From Actinomycetota bacterium (GTDB taxonomy: Bacteria; Actinomycetota; Thermoleophilia; Gaiellales; Gaiellaceae), in contig PMMN01000039.1 in assembly GCA_003162235.1 (NCBI GenBank), forward strand, positions 44,246 through 55,929: a stretch of DNA of 11,684 nt, in the 5' to 3' direction. Position numbers and translations under genes: made by a program. Below, in pieces: positions 1 through 6,610 of this stretch (the stretch's first letter is position 1; each line of letters begins with the position of its first letter). A model generated the notes under the pieces. That model was not told where the DNA came from. It ran no database searches and was given only the letters and a program-made list of their open reading frames with translations.

Positions 1-96
1 TATATCGTTTGGTTCTTCCCCTTTGCCGCGATCGCGCTTCTGGCGGGTAGCGGCGCCGTCGTTCGAGCGAGGAGGGATGTTGAGAATGCTGCTTGA
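1..96 (+). CDS. C-terminal end of a membrane protein (5' truncated by the window)
   Basis: Frame 1 is open from the left edge to a TGA at 94-96 and gives a 31-residue tail. It holds one hydrophobic stretch (beginning YIVWFFPFAAIALLAG) followed by a basic end (RARRDVENAA), as expected for a last transmembrane helix with a positively charged cytoplasmic tail. Its stop overlaps the start of the next gene by 11 bases, so the two are probably translationally coupled. The next gene is a GT87-type glycosyltransferase and this could be a tandem paralogue, but that is inferred only from position. Family cannot be assigned from so short a piece. That it is a real gene end rests on the transmembrane-plus-basic-tail pattern and on the overlap with a start codon that has a good ribosome binding site. 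Confidence 0.6.
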   Translation, partial: YIVWFFPFAAIALLAGSGAVVRARRDVENAA

Positions 97-1405
97 GTCG
101 ATCCGCGCCGGGGCCGACAGGCGCTCGAGCCTGCTCGTCGCGGCGATCGCCGGTGTTCTCTTTCTCGGCTCCTGGGCGACGATCCATCACGGCTTCTACA
201 GCAAGCACCAGATCGTCGACACGCCGCTCTACCAGCACTACGGCGACTGGGTCCTGCATGGCAACGTCCCCTACAGGGACTTCTCGCTCGAGTACCCGCC
301 CGGCGCGCTGCCGGCGTTCATCCTCCCCGCCGTCGGTAACAGCGCGAGCGCCGAGCCGTCCGCTACGACGATCGGGCCTTACCGCGTCCGGACGGCGTAC
401 CGAAGAAACTTCGAGCTGTTGATGGAGCTCTGCGCTCTCGCCTCGATCGCGCTACTCGCGGTCGGCCTGCTCAGACTCGGCGCCTCGAACGGAAGAATGG
501 CGATGTCGCTCGGCCTGGCCGCTCTCTCTCCGCTCCTGCTCGGCCCGGTGCTCCTCTCGCGTTTCGACCTCTGGCCGACGGCGCTCGCGCTAGCCGCTTT
601 GGTGGCGATACTCGGAGATCGTCACTGGATCGGCTTCGGCCTGCTCGGAGCGGCCACCGCGGCGAAAATCTTCCCCGCGGTGCTACTCCCGATCGGCATC
701 GTCTGGGTCTGGAAGCGCGCCGGGAAAAGGGAGCTCGCGTCCTGCCTGGGAATCTACGTCGCAGTGCTCGCCGCTTGCTTCGTGCCGTTTGCGATCGCGG
801 CTCCACACGGGCTCGTCCATTCCTTTGCAGTCCAGCTCAATCGTCCGTTGCAGATCGAAAGCCTCGGTGCAGCCGTACTGGTGGGCCTGCATCACCTGGT
901 CGGGCTCGCGGCCTCCGTCCAAAACGGCTCCGGATCACAGAATCTGTCCGCCTCGGGCTCGCAGGTGGTGGCCTGGGCGCAAACGGCACTACAGGTCGTT
1001 GCTCTGCTGGGCGTCTGGGTCTGGTTCGCGAGAGGCGATGCCAACCGCGAGCGTTTGGTGCGTGCGAGCGCGGCCGCGATCGTTGCCTTCGTAGCGTTCG
1101 GGAAGGTGCTCTCGCCCCAGTTCTTGATCTGGCTCTGCCCCTTCATCCTGCTCGTGCTCGGAAGGCGCGGCCTCGCAACCTCGGCACTGCTCGCGCTCTC
1201 GCTCGTTCTAACTCAACTCTGGTTCCCGTACCGCTACTGGGACTACGCGCTTCACTTTGGCTCGCTGCCGAGTGCGCTGGTACTCACCCGTGACGTCGCT
1301 CTGCTCGGCATCTTCGCGCTGATGCTCGTCGGGCGACGTAGGCGCGGGCAGGAGCTCCCGGCGGCGGCCCGCACGCAGGCGGCACTCATCCAATCGGGAC
1401 CCTGA
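86..1405 (+). CDS. GT87-type (DUF2029) polytopic glycosyltransferase
   Basis: A 439-residue integral membrane protein with about nine or more hydrophobic segments. The first helix (residues 16-33) is followed by an extracytoplasmic loop with D45, D54 and the signature YRDFSLEYPPGALP (63-76). This is typical of GT-C glycosyltransferases of family GT87 (PimE-like), which transfer sugars from polyprenyl-phosphate donors onto envelope glycolipids or glycans; an Asp in the first loop is usually catalytic. Later segments GAATAAKIFPAVLLP and KVLSPQFLIWLCPF also fit the family. I chose the ATG at 86 because AGGAGGG at 70-76 sits 9 bases upstream. In-frame starts at 23 (TTG) and 77 (ATG) exist, but 77 directly abuts the Shine-Dalgarno sequence. 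The gene overlaps the preceding gene's stop by 11 bases and the convergent ymdB-like gene by 20 bases. Donor and acceptor cannot be told from sequence. Confidence 0.8.
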   Translation: MLLESIRAGADRRSSLLVAAIAGVLFLGSWATIHHGFYSKHQIVDTPLYQHYGDWVLHGNVPYRDFSLEYPPGALPAFILPAVGNSASAEPSATTIGPYRVRTAYRRNFELLMELCALASIALLAVGLLRLGASNGRMAMSLGLAALSPLLLGPVLLSRFDLWPTALALAALVAILGDRHWIGFGLLGAATAAKIFPAVLLPIGIVWVWKRAGKRELASCLGIYVAVLAACFVPFAIAAPHGLVHSFAVQLNRPLQIESLGAAVLVGLHHLVGLAASVQNGSGSQNLSASGSQVVAWAQTALQVVALLGVWVWFARGDANRERLVRASAAAIVAFVAFGKVLSPQFLIWLCPFILLVLGRRGLATSALLALSLVLTQLWFPYRYWDYALHFGSLPSALVLTRDVALLGIFALMLVGRRRRGQELPAAARTQAALIQSGP

Positions 1406-2165
1406 CCGCCTCGCAACCGAGCGCGCGGCCGTTACGGTCGCACTCGACGAGCGCGCCCTCTATGCGCACGTCCCCCTCGGCGGGCTCGAAGCGGACTCTC
1501 ATACCGGTGCGCATCCGCTCGATCGCAAGCTCGGCTCTTACTCCGATCACCGAGTCGTGCGGGCCGGTCATGCCCGCATCGGTGATCGCCGCCGTTCCGC
1601 CGGGCAGAACGCGGGCATCGTTCGTCTGTACGTGGGTGTGAGAGCCGAAGACCGCGGTGACGCGGCCGTCGAGCCAGCGGGCGAGCCCTATCTTCTCGCT
1701 CGTCGCCTCGGCGTGAAAGTCGATCAGCACGATCGGTGTCTGCCGTGAGGCTTCCGCGACGAGCTCGTCCACGACCTCGAACGGACTGTAGGCGACGTTC
1801 ATGAACAGCCCTCCGAGCAGATTCATCACGGCGACAGAGCCGCCGTCGGCGGCCGGTAGGACACTGATTCCCCGCCCCGGCGAGAGCCGGGAGAGATTGG
1901 CCGGGCGTACGATCCGCTCGTTCTGGCCGAGATAGGAGACGAGCTCGGGCCTGCGCCAGACGTGATTACCGAGCGTGATCACATCGGCGCCGACGGCAAG
2001 GATGCGCTCGGCGTGCTTGGGCGTGATGCCGGCTCCGTCGGAGGCGTTCTCGCCGTTGACGACGCAGAAGTCGAGCGCGAGCTCCGTGCGCAGGCTCGGC
2101 AGTCGCTGCTCGAGCGCACGACGACCGGGAGCGCCGAAGACGTCGGCCACGAAGAGGATGCGCAT
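1386..2165 (-). CDS. ymdB: YmdB-family metallophosphoesterase (TIGR00282 type)
   Basis: A 259-residue cytosolic phosphoesterase of the YmdB family. Members hydrolyse 2',3'-cyclic nucleotides; in Bacillus subtilis YmdB affects biofilm and motility decisions. The di-metal site appears complete: D8 in the N-terminal strand, E39-N40 in VNGENASDGAG, N67-H68 in LGNHVW, H151 in DFHAEATSEK, and H176/H178 in GSHTHVQTND, followed by the typical ITDAGMTGPHDSVIG. Length matches the family (about 260). The ATG at 2163-2165 gives the canonical short N-terminus, with GGAGAG 8 bases upstream on this strand. It is the second gene of a minus-strand pair, 18 bases after the LytM-like gene, and its 3' end overlaps the convergent glycosyltransferase gene by 20 bases. 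The usual NYP after RPA is NLS here (90-92), a minor change. Family assignment is firm; the physiological role is inferred. Confidence 0.92.
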   Translation of the reverse strand: MRILFVADVFGAPGRRALEQRLPSLRTELALDFCVVNGENASDGAGITPKHAERILAVGADVITLGNHVWRRPELVSYLGQNERIVRPANLSRLSPGRGISVLPAADGGSVAVMNLLGGLFMNVAYSPFEVVDELVAEASRQTPIVLIDFHAEATSEKIGLARWLDGRVTAVFGSHTHVQTNDARVLPGGTAAITDAGMTGPHDSVIGVRAELAIERMRTGMRVRFEPAEGDVRIEGALVECDRNGRALGCEAVRVPIG

Positions 2166-2183
2166 CTCGATCGCTCTCCGCCG

Positions 2184-2981
2184 CTAGGGAAGGATCGACG
2201 TCGCGGCCGGAAAGACCTCGATCGTCACGTGGTTGCCCTGGTCCTGGGTGTAGTGCGCCAGCTTCTGGTGCTCGACCTTGGAAAAGTCGGCCACGGTTCC
2301 CACCGGAGGATTCACGCCGGCGGTGACCGCCGTACCGATCTCCAGGCGGGGATCGGGCCAGAGCCGCGTCATCGAGACGATTAGGGTCGCGTCGTCGTCG
2401 GGACGGATATCGATCCGGTTCCCGATTGATATGCCGTTGACGATGTAGGGGCCGATCTGGACGATTTTCCCGTTCACGGGCGCATAGACGTCGGTTTTCG
2501 GCGCCGCCCCGACGTCGAGCGCGCCGTTGTCGGTGCCCGTTCCGCCTGACAGCTCGTAGTAGTTGAGGCCGCCGTTGCCGGACCCGACGATGCGGTGAAA
2601 GAGGCGTGTCAGCAAGCCTTCGTTTGCCTGCGTTCCCTCGGGCGAAAGAGCGACGGTGTCAGGCGAAGCGTGGTAGCCGATCGCGGTCACCGCGCTGCGC
2701 GCGACCGGAAGCTTGATCGAGAGGGCGCCCACCCTGGCGATGACTATCGGAACCGGTTGCTCGCCCGCTTGCGACTGCCCGCCTGCGGCGGGCGTCGTCC
2801 CCAACGGCGAGCGAGGTCTTCCGCCGCTCCAGGCGCTGAGCACGAGCACGAGGGCCACGATCGTCGCGGTCAGTCCGGCTGCCGCCTGCCAGTAGGTGCG
2901 CTTGGGCCGCCGCGCATGACTAACCGGCTCGTGCCGTCGCACTCGCCGCCTGTGCCGGCGCGCGTGTGCACGGTGAGGCAT
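2184..2981 (-). CDS. Membrane-anchored degenerate M23/LytM-like domain protein
   Basis: A 265-residue protein, counted from the ATG at 2979-2981. A very basic His/Arg-rich N-terminus (1-28) precedes one transmembrane helix (about 31-50), then a Gly/Pro/Gln linker and an extracytoplasmic domain. Residues 150-256 follow the M23 (LytM) pattern: ALDVGAAPKTDVYAPVNGKI resembles the family's D-x-G-T-x-V-x-A-x-x-x-G-x-V core and GNHVTIEV resembles the closing HLHFE. Metal ligands are missing: the H of HxxxD is N152 (before D156) and the closing HxH is H251-V-T253. It is therefore probably not a peptidase. By analogy with EnvC/NlpD it may bind or regulate a cell-wall enzyme, which is inference. An upstream in-frame ATG at 3062 would add 27 residues with no typical character, and a -10-like box 7 bases before 2981 favours the shorter form. 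It lies upstream of ymdB in a probable two-gene operon. Confidence 0.7.
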   Translation of the reverse strand: MPHRAHARRHRRRVRRHEPVSHARRPKRTYWQAAAGLTATIVALVLVLSAWSGGRPRSPLGTTPAAGGQSQAGEQPVPIVIARVGALSIKLPVARSAVTAIGYHASPDTVALSPEGTQANEGLLTRLFHRIVGSGNGGLNYYELSGGTGTDNGALDVGAAPKTDVYAPVNGKIVQIGPYIVNGISIGNRIDIRPDDDATLIVSMTRLWPDPRLEIGTAVTAGVNPPVGTVADFSKVEHQKLAHYTQDQGNHVTIEVFPAATSILP

Positions 2982-2988
2982 GAGGTCC

Positions 2989-2994
2989 ACCGTA
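2989..2994 (-). promoter_or_regulatory. -10-like TACGGT for a leaderless mRNA of the LytM-like gene
   Basis: On the minus strand TACGGT is followed by 7 bases and then the ATG at 2981. This spacing places the transcription start at the A of the start codon, as in actinobacterial leaderless transcripts. No good Shine-Dalgarno sequence precedes the ATG and no clear -35 is visible. The motif matches the mirror-image element of the divergent gene at 3115-3120. Confidence 0.45.
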
Positions 2995-3114
2995 CCGGAC
3001 GGCCGTGAAGCTTTCAAACGGTAGGCGTCCCCGGCAAGGGTCGCTTCCCACACCGATCGCATTCGGGGTAGTACGGTTGCGGCAGCTCTCGAACGACGCC
3101 CGTCGCCCGCACGC

Positions 3115-3120
3115 TACGAT
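3115..3120 (+). promoter_or_regulatory. -10-like TACGAT for a leaderless mRNA of the AI-2E family gene
   Basis: TACGAT is followed by 7 bases and then the ATG at 3128, the spacing expected when transcription begins at the start codon. The sequence between carries no Shine-Dalgarno motif. No obvious -35 is present at the standard distance. Confidence 0.5.
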
Positions 3121-3127
3121 CCCGCCT

Positions 3128-4375
3128 ATGCCCGACGGGGCGACCAGAATGGTGATCCCTCGCTGGATTCAGCTCGTCGGCTTGCCGCTACTGCTGCTGC
3201 TTGTCTGGGCGCTCGCTCACACGCTCACTCGCGTCGTCTTCCTGTTCATTGTGGCCGGGCTGATCGCCTTGCTCCTGAACCCCATGGTGCGAACGCTCGG
3301 GCGAATCTGGATACCGCGCGGAGTCGCGGTCGCCATCGTCTATCTCAGTTTCGCCGCCGCTGCGACCTTCTCGATCATCGCGCTTGCGACCGTCGGCGTC
3401 GATCACGTCCGCTCCAGCGCCAATCGCGTCGACAACTACTTCACGAGGGTCGGCGCCCATCACCAGACGGCGGCCGAGCGCGACGTCGACCGCTTCCAAA
3501 AGTGGCTGGATACTCATCACCTGCGGCGCGTCCAGATTCGCAAGCAGGGCGTCGAGCTCGTGCAAAGCATCAATGTCAAGAAGGTCACCTCGAACGCGAT
3601 CAGCCTGATCGAAGGAGCGGCCGTCAGCGCGATCGAGATTCTCTTCAGCATCATCCTGGTGATCGTCGTCTCGATCTACATGCTGCTCGACATGAACCGG
3701 CTGGGCAGAGCGATAGACCGACGCTTTCCACCCAAACGGGGCTCACCGCCGCTGCTGACGCGGCTCGAGTCTTCGCTTGCCGGCTACGTCAAGGGACAGC
3801 TCCTTCTCTCCCTGATCATCGGCTCGAGCGCGGGGGTGGGATTGTGGCTGCTCGGCGCGGTCGGCCTGTTCCCGCACGGCGATCGCTACGCCCTCTTCTT
3901 CGGATTCTGGGTCGCCTTCACCGAGCTGATTCCTTACCTCGGCCCCTGGCTAGGAGCGATTCCACCGGTCGCTTACGCGCTCGTTACCCACCCCTACGCG
4001 GCCGTTTGGGTGATAGTGCTGTTCTTGGTCATCCACCAGATCGAGGGTCACGTCGTCGTTCCCAAGGTGATGGGAAGCGCACTTCGCCTGCACCCGCTGC
4101 TGGTCATCTTCGGACTGCTGGCCGGGGCCGAGATCTATGGAATCCTGGGCATCTTCATCGTCCTGCCGCTGCTCGCCGTGCTGAGAGCGCTCTGGGAGTT
4201 CTTCTCCGAGCGGGTGACGTTCGAGTCCTGGGCTGTGGCAGAGACGGCAGCGGTGGGTGTTTCCGTCGCGACCCCGCCACCGGCACCGGCTGAGCAAGCG
4301 CCTGCGGCGAAGAGGAGAGCGCGGAAGAAGGCGGCCGCGGAAGACGAGAAACCCTCAGGAAAGGCCGACGAGTAG
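3128..4375 (+). CDS. AI-2E/PerM (UPF0118) family transporter
   Basis: A 415-residue polytopic membrane protein. Hydrophobic segments lie near residues 14-31, 35-57, 65-90, 163-187, 223-247, 255-275, 288-308 and 322-352, with a soluble loop at about 92-160 as is usual in this family. Family motifs include ALLLNPMVRTL, GYVKGQLLLSLIIG (219-232), AFTELIPYLGPWLGAIPPV (263-281) and HVVVPKVMGSALRLHPLLVI (308-327). Known members export autoinducer-2 (TqsA) or exchange Na+/H+, so the substrate here is open. The tail (about 383-415) is a Pro/Ala then Lys/Arg/Glu-rich cytoplasmic extension without fold features. I chose the ATG at 3128 because the family N-terminus begins there and a leaderless-type -10 lies just upstream; an in-frame GTG at 3005 would add 41 atypical residues. 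The ABC ATPase follows after one base, implying an operon. Confidence 0.88.
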   Translation: MPDGATRMVIPRWIQLVGLPLLLLLVWALAHTLTRVVFLFIVAGLIALLLNPMVRTLGRIWIPRGVAVAIVYLSFAAAATFSIIALATVGVDHVRSSANRVDNYFTRVGAHHQTAAERDVDRFQKWLDTHHLRRVQIRKQGVELVQSINVKKVTSNAISLIEGAAVSAIEILFSIILVIVVSIYMLLDMNRLGRAIDRRFPPKRGSPPLLTRLESSLAGYVKGQLLLSLIIGSSAGVGLWLLGAVGLFPHGDRYALFFGFWVAFTELIPYLGPWLGAIPPVAYALVTHPYAAVWVIVLFLVIHQIEGHVVVPKVMGSALRLHPLLVIFGLLAGAEIYGILGIFIVLPLLAVLRALWEFFSERVTFESWAVAETAAVGVSVATPPPAPAEQAPAAKRRARKKAAAEDEKPSGKADE

Positions 4376-4376
4376 C

Positions 4377-5027
4377 GTGGCGGAGATACTTCTCTCAGCA
4401 CGATCGGTGTCTCGGCGCTACGGCCGACTGGCCGCACTGGCGCCGATCGACCTCGAGTTGCACTCGGGCGAATCGGTTGCGCTCGTCGGCCCGAACGGCG
4501 CCGGCAAGTCGACTCTGCTGTCGCTTCTGGCCGGATCGCTCCGGGCCAGTGAGGGCGGGATCTCCATCACCGGCGCGGCCAAGGTCGGCTGGCTGCCTCA
4601 AAGGCCCTCCCATTACGGCCGCCTGACCGCGCGCGAGAACCTCGTTCTCTTTGCCCGCCTCGAGAACGTTGGCGATCCGGTGCGGCGCGCCGCGGAGTTG
4701 CTCGAGCGTTTCTCTCTCCCCGGCGATCGCCCCAGCGCTCACCTCTCGGTCGGAAACCGGCAGCGTTTGAGCTTGGCGATCGCACTGCTCGGAGATCCGA
4801 ACGTTCTGCTTCTCGACGAGCCCACCGCCTCGCTCGACCCGAAGCAGCGCGCGCTTCTGTGGCAGGAGGCCGAGCGCCACGTCGTCGAGGGCGGAGCGGT
4901 GCTCTTCTCGAGTCAGAACCCCGAAGAGGTTGAGCGTCACGCCACCCGCGTGATCGCTCTCGACTCCGGAGAGCTCGTCTTCAGCGGCGGCCCCGACGAG
5001 TACGCCGTCTGGGAGCGTGAGCCGTGA
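4377..5027 (+). CDS. ABC transporter ATP-binding protein
   Basis: A 216-residue ATPase subunit that would power the ABC-2 permease encoded next. Motifs in order: Walker A GPNGAGKST (38-46), Q-loop around Q75 in WLPQRP, a degenerate signature LSVGN (123-127, usually LSGGQ), Walker B LLLDEP (144-149), and D-loop SLDP (152-155). The H-loop position, normally His, is Q180 in LFSSQNPEEVE. GTG 4377 is the start: the domain's first strand begins at once, the gene lies one base after the previous stop, and AGGAAAGG (4357-4364) sits 12 bases upstream. An earlier in-frame start at 4257 only adds an Arg-rich artefact read from the previous gene. It has no C-terminal extension beyond the core domain. The 4-base GTGA overlap with the permease gene argues for a two-component exporter; the substrate is unknown. 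Confidence 0.9.
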   Translation: MAEILLSARSVSRRYGRLAALAPIDLELHSGESVALVGPNGAGKSTLLSLLAGSLRASEGGISITGAAKVGWLPQRPSHYGRLTARENLVLFARLENVGDPVRRAAELLERFSLPGDRPSAHLSVGNRQRLSLAIALLGDPNVLLLDEPTASLDPKQRALLWQEAERHVVEGGAVLFSSQNPEEVERHATRVIALDSGELVFSGGPDEYAVWEREP

Positions 5028-6364
5028 GAACGTTGCGAGCCGCCGCCCTGCTCACCCACAAGGACCTGGTCTCGCTGCGACGAGCGCCTCTCGTCGTGAT
5101 CCTGCTCGCCTGCTATCCGCTCCTGATCGCGGGGCTGGTCGGTCTGGTCGCGGGCTACGCCAATGCTCGACCGCGGGTGGCGGTCGTGGATCTCGACCAC
5201 ATCCCCCACACGACGAAGATCGCCGGCCACAAGTACCACATCAAGAATGCGATCGACGACGTAGCGAAGAACGTCCGCATTTCCTGGATGTCGAAAGCCG
5301 ATGCCGAGCAGGCGCTACGAACCGGCAGCGTCGTGGGCGTGATCACGATCCCGCAAGGCTTCCTGGCCGATCTGAAGAGCGTCGTCCACAGCCCGACGCT
5401 CGAGTTTGAGACGGCACAAAGCGGCATTGCCTCCCGCGTGACCCAGCAGATGCAGGCGCTCGTCTACAACCTGAACCTCAAGCTCCAGGAGTCGTTCATC
5501 AAGGATGCGATCCACTACATATCGCTGATTCAGCACGGCGGTAAAACCAGCTTCCTGGGCTCGAGTTACGACGTGCTCGGGATCCAGAAGGCGCGGGCGT
5601 TGCTCCTCGTGGAGAAGGGAAATCCGCGCGCGGCCGAGGTGGCGCGCTTCCTCGACACCGCCGAAGGCGCGCTCACGGCCTCTCAGGCCTCGGCCCGCGC
5701 AGTCGCCCAGCCGATCAAGCTGGCGATCGAGACCCGTAACGGGCGCAGCTGGTTGTTCTCGGCGCAGATGCAGGCCTACGCGCTGGCGCTCACGATCAGC
5801 ATCCTCGCGCTCGCATTGGCCGCCGCGGTGACCGCGTCCGAGCGCGACGAGAACGTCGCCTGCCTGCTCGGACGAGGGTTGGTCTCGAAGCTGTCTCTAC
5901 TCGGCGCGAAGGTCGCCCTGGCCACCATCGTCTCGCTCATGGTCGGAGTCGGCATCTTGCTGGCTTTCGGAGCCATCGTTGACATCGGCGGTATCACCGG
6001 CGGTCAGCCCTGGGGACGGGTCCCGCTCGTGCTCGTCGGGGTGCTCCTCTTCGGCGCTGCGCTGGGCGCGATCGGAACTCTGATCGGAGCGCTGGCGCGG
6101 GAGGGCCGCTCGGCCACGCTGGGGGCGCTGCTGGTCGCCCTTCCGATCGCCCTGCTCGGTTTGGTTCCCAGAGAGATCGTGCCGCCCGCGGGTGTCATCA
6201 GCGACTTCTTCCCCTTCAGCCACGGCGAGCGTTTCTTCGGCTCGGCGCTCTATGACCTCCACCCCTGGGCCACGGTCGCCCCCGAGGCGCTCTGGCTCCT
6301 AGGGCTGCTCGTTTTCTGGGGAGCGGTGGCGCGGTTCGCCCTCCCTCGTCTCACGGAGGGCTAG
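5024..6364 (+). CDS. ABC-2 type permease with large extracytoplasmic domain
   Basis: A 446-residue permease of the ABC-2 (ABC2_membrane_3-like) type. One transmembrane helix (about 22-45) is followed by a large extracytoplasmic domain (about 48-245), then about five to six C-terminal helices from residue 249 onward. The extracytoplasmic part shows the usual opening VAVVDLDH (52-59) and the V-x-G-V-I-T-I-P-x-G-F motif (around 105-115) seen in YbhR/YhgE-like exporters. The GTG at 5024 overlaps the ATPase stop in the sequence GTGA, the standard coupled arrangement. The coding region ends with a tandem stop, TAG TAA (6362-6367). The substrate may be a lipid, polysaccharide or drug; nothing in the sequence decides it. 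Linkage to the AI-2E family gene upstream is physical only. Confidence 0.87.
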   Translation: MRTLRAAALLTHKDLVSLRRAPLVVILLACYPLLIAGLVGLVAGYANARPRVAVVDLDHIPHTTKIAGHKYHIKNAIDDVAKNVRISWMSKADAEQALRTGSVVGVITIPQGFLADLKSVVHSPTLEFETAQSGIASRVTQQMQALVYNLNLKLQESFIKDAIHYISLIQHGGKTSFLGSSYDVLGIQKARALLLVEKGNPRAAEVARFLDTAEGALTASQASARAVAQPIKLAIETRNGRSWLFSAQMQAYALALTISILALALAAAVTASERDENVACLLGRGLVSKLSLLGAKVALATIVSLMVGVGILLAFGAIVDIGGITGGQPWGRVPLVLVGVLLFGAALGAIGTLIGALAREGRSATLGALLVALPIALLGLVPREIVPPAGVISDFFPFSHGERFFGSALYDLHPWATVAPEALWLLGLLVFWGAVARFALPRLTEG

Positions 6365-6510
6365 TAAGAGCTTGTTTCAATTGACGACCAGCCGGCAAGG
6401 GAGCCGATTCCGCCAGGCCCGCGCGGCCGATTCGCGGCGAGAGCGACCATCCGGTCCGCTTCCCGCACCACCGGTGTCTCTCTGTTTCCAGCCGAGCTCC
6501 GAAGGGCAGC

Positions 6511-6542
6511 GTCGCGTTCGTAGCCGGGGCTACGGGCGCGAC
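6511..6542 (+). repeat. Strong stem-loop with a CGGG loop
   Basis: GTCGCG-TT-CGTAGC, loop CGGG, GCTACG-GG-CGCGAC. The two outer and two inner 6-base arms are perfectly complementary. In RNA from the plus strand the intervening UU and GG can form two G.U wobbles, giving a continuous 14-pair helix; in RNA from the minus strand the same positions are A/C mismatches. That asymmetry favours a plus-strand RNA element. No T run follows, so it is not an ordinary terminator. Confidence 0.6.
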
Positions 6543-6581
6543 CGAGGACAACGCAGCGCGCCGCCGAACGCGGCCAGGCGG

Positions 6582-6609
6582 TTGAGTGCTTCATTTGAAG
6601 CGAGCTCAA
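6582..6609 (+). repeat. Hairpin overlapping the ribosome binding region of the 6611 gene
   Basis: TTGAG-t-GCTTCA-TT-TGAAGC-gag-CTCAA forms a helix of 5 plus 5-6 pairs with a small asymmetric bulge, ending one base before the ATG at 6611. The only Shine-Dalgarno-like bases, GCGAG at 6600-6604, lie partly in the 3' arm and the bulge. The structure could therefore hinder ribosome access when folded. Confidence 0.5.
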
Positions 6610-6610
6610 A

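Larger units (their letters stand above)
2982..3127. promoter_or_regulatory. Divergent intergenic promoter region
   Basis: These 146 bases separate two divergently oriented genes, the LytM-like gene (minus) and the AI-2E family transporter (plus). Both starts lack a clear Shine-Dalgarno sequence and both have a -10-like hexamer 7 bases upstream, so the region probably carries back-to-back promoters. I see no convincing operator palindrome. Longer in-frame extensions of either gene through this stretch (to 3062 or 3005) look like non-coding read-through. Confidence 0.5.
6365..6610. other. 246-base noncoding region with two hairpins, possible structured leader
   Basis: No convincing gene is present on either strand; short open frames across it are Arg/Ser/Pro-rich and unlike real proteins. 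The stretch holds two clear inverted repeats, at 6511-6542 and 6582-6609, listed separately. It starts right after the tandem stop of the permease gene and ends at the start of the 6611 gene, so it could be that gene's 5' leader, a small RNA, or a dispersed intergenic repeat. No T-rich terminator is visible after the permease gene. TTGACG at 6381-6386 resembles a -35, but no matching -10 lies at the right distance. Confidence 0.5.

Noticed and set aside
471-806. 111-codon minus-strand open frame within the glycosyltransferase gene
   Set aside because: Arg/Ser/Pro-rich shadow with no recognisable features, opposite a clear membrane protein gene.
2982-3062. N-terminal extension of the LytM-like protein to the ATG at 3062
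   Set aside because: The extra 27 residues have no supporting features and the -10-like box next to 2981 would fall inside the coding region.
3005-3127. N-terminal extension of the AI-2E family protein to GTG 3005
   Set aside because: The 41 extra residues are hydrophilic, unlike the family, and would cover the promoter region of both divergent genes.
4257-4376. Extended start of the ABC ATPase inside the AI-2E family gene
   Set aside because: The added 40 residues are the Arg-rich out-of-frame reading of the upstream gene; the ATPase domain begins properly at GTG 4377.
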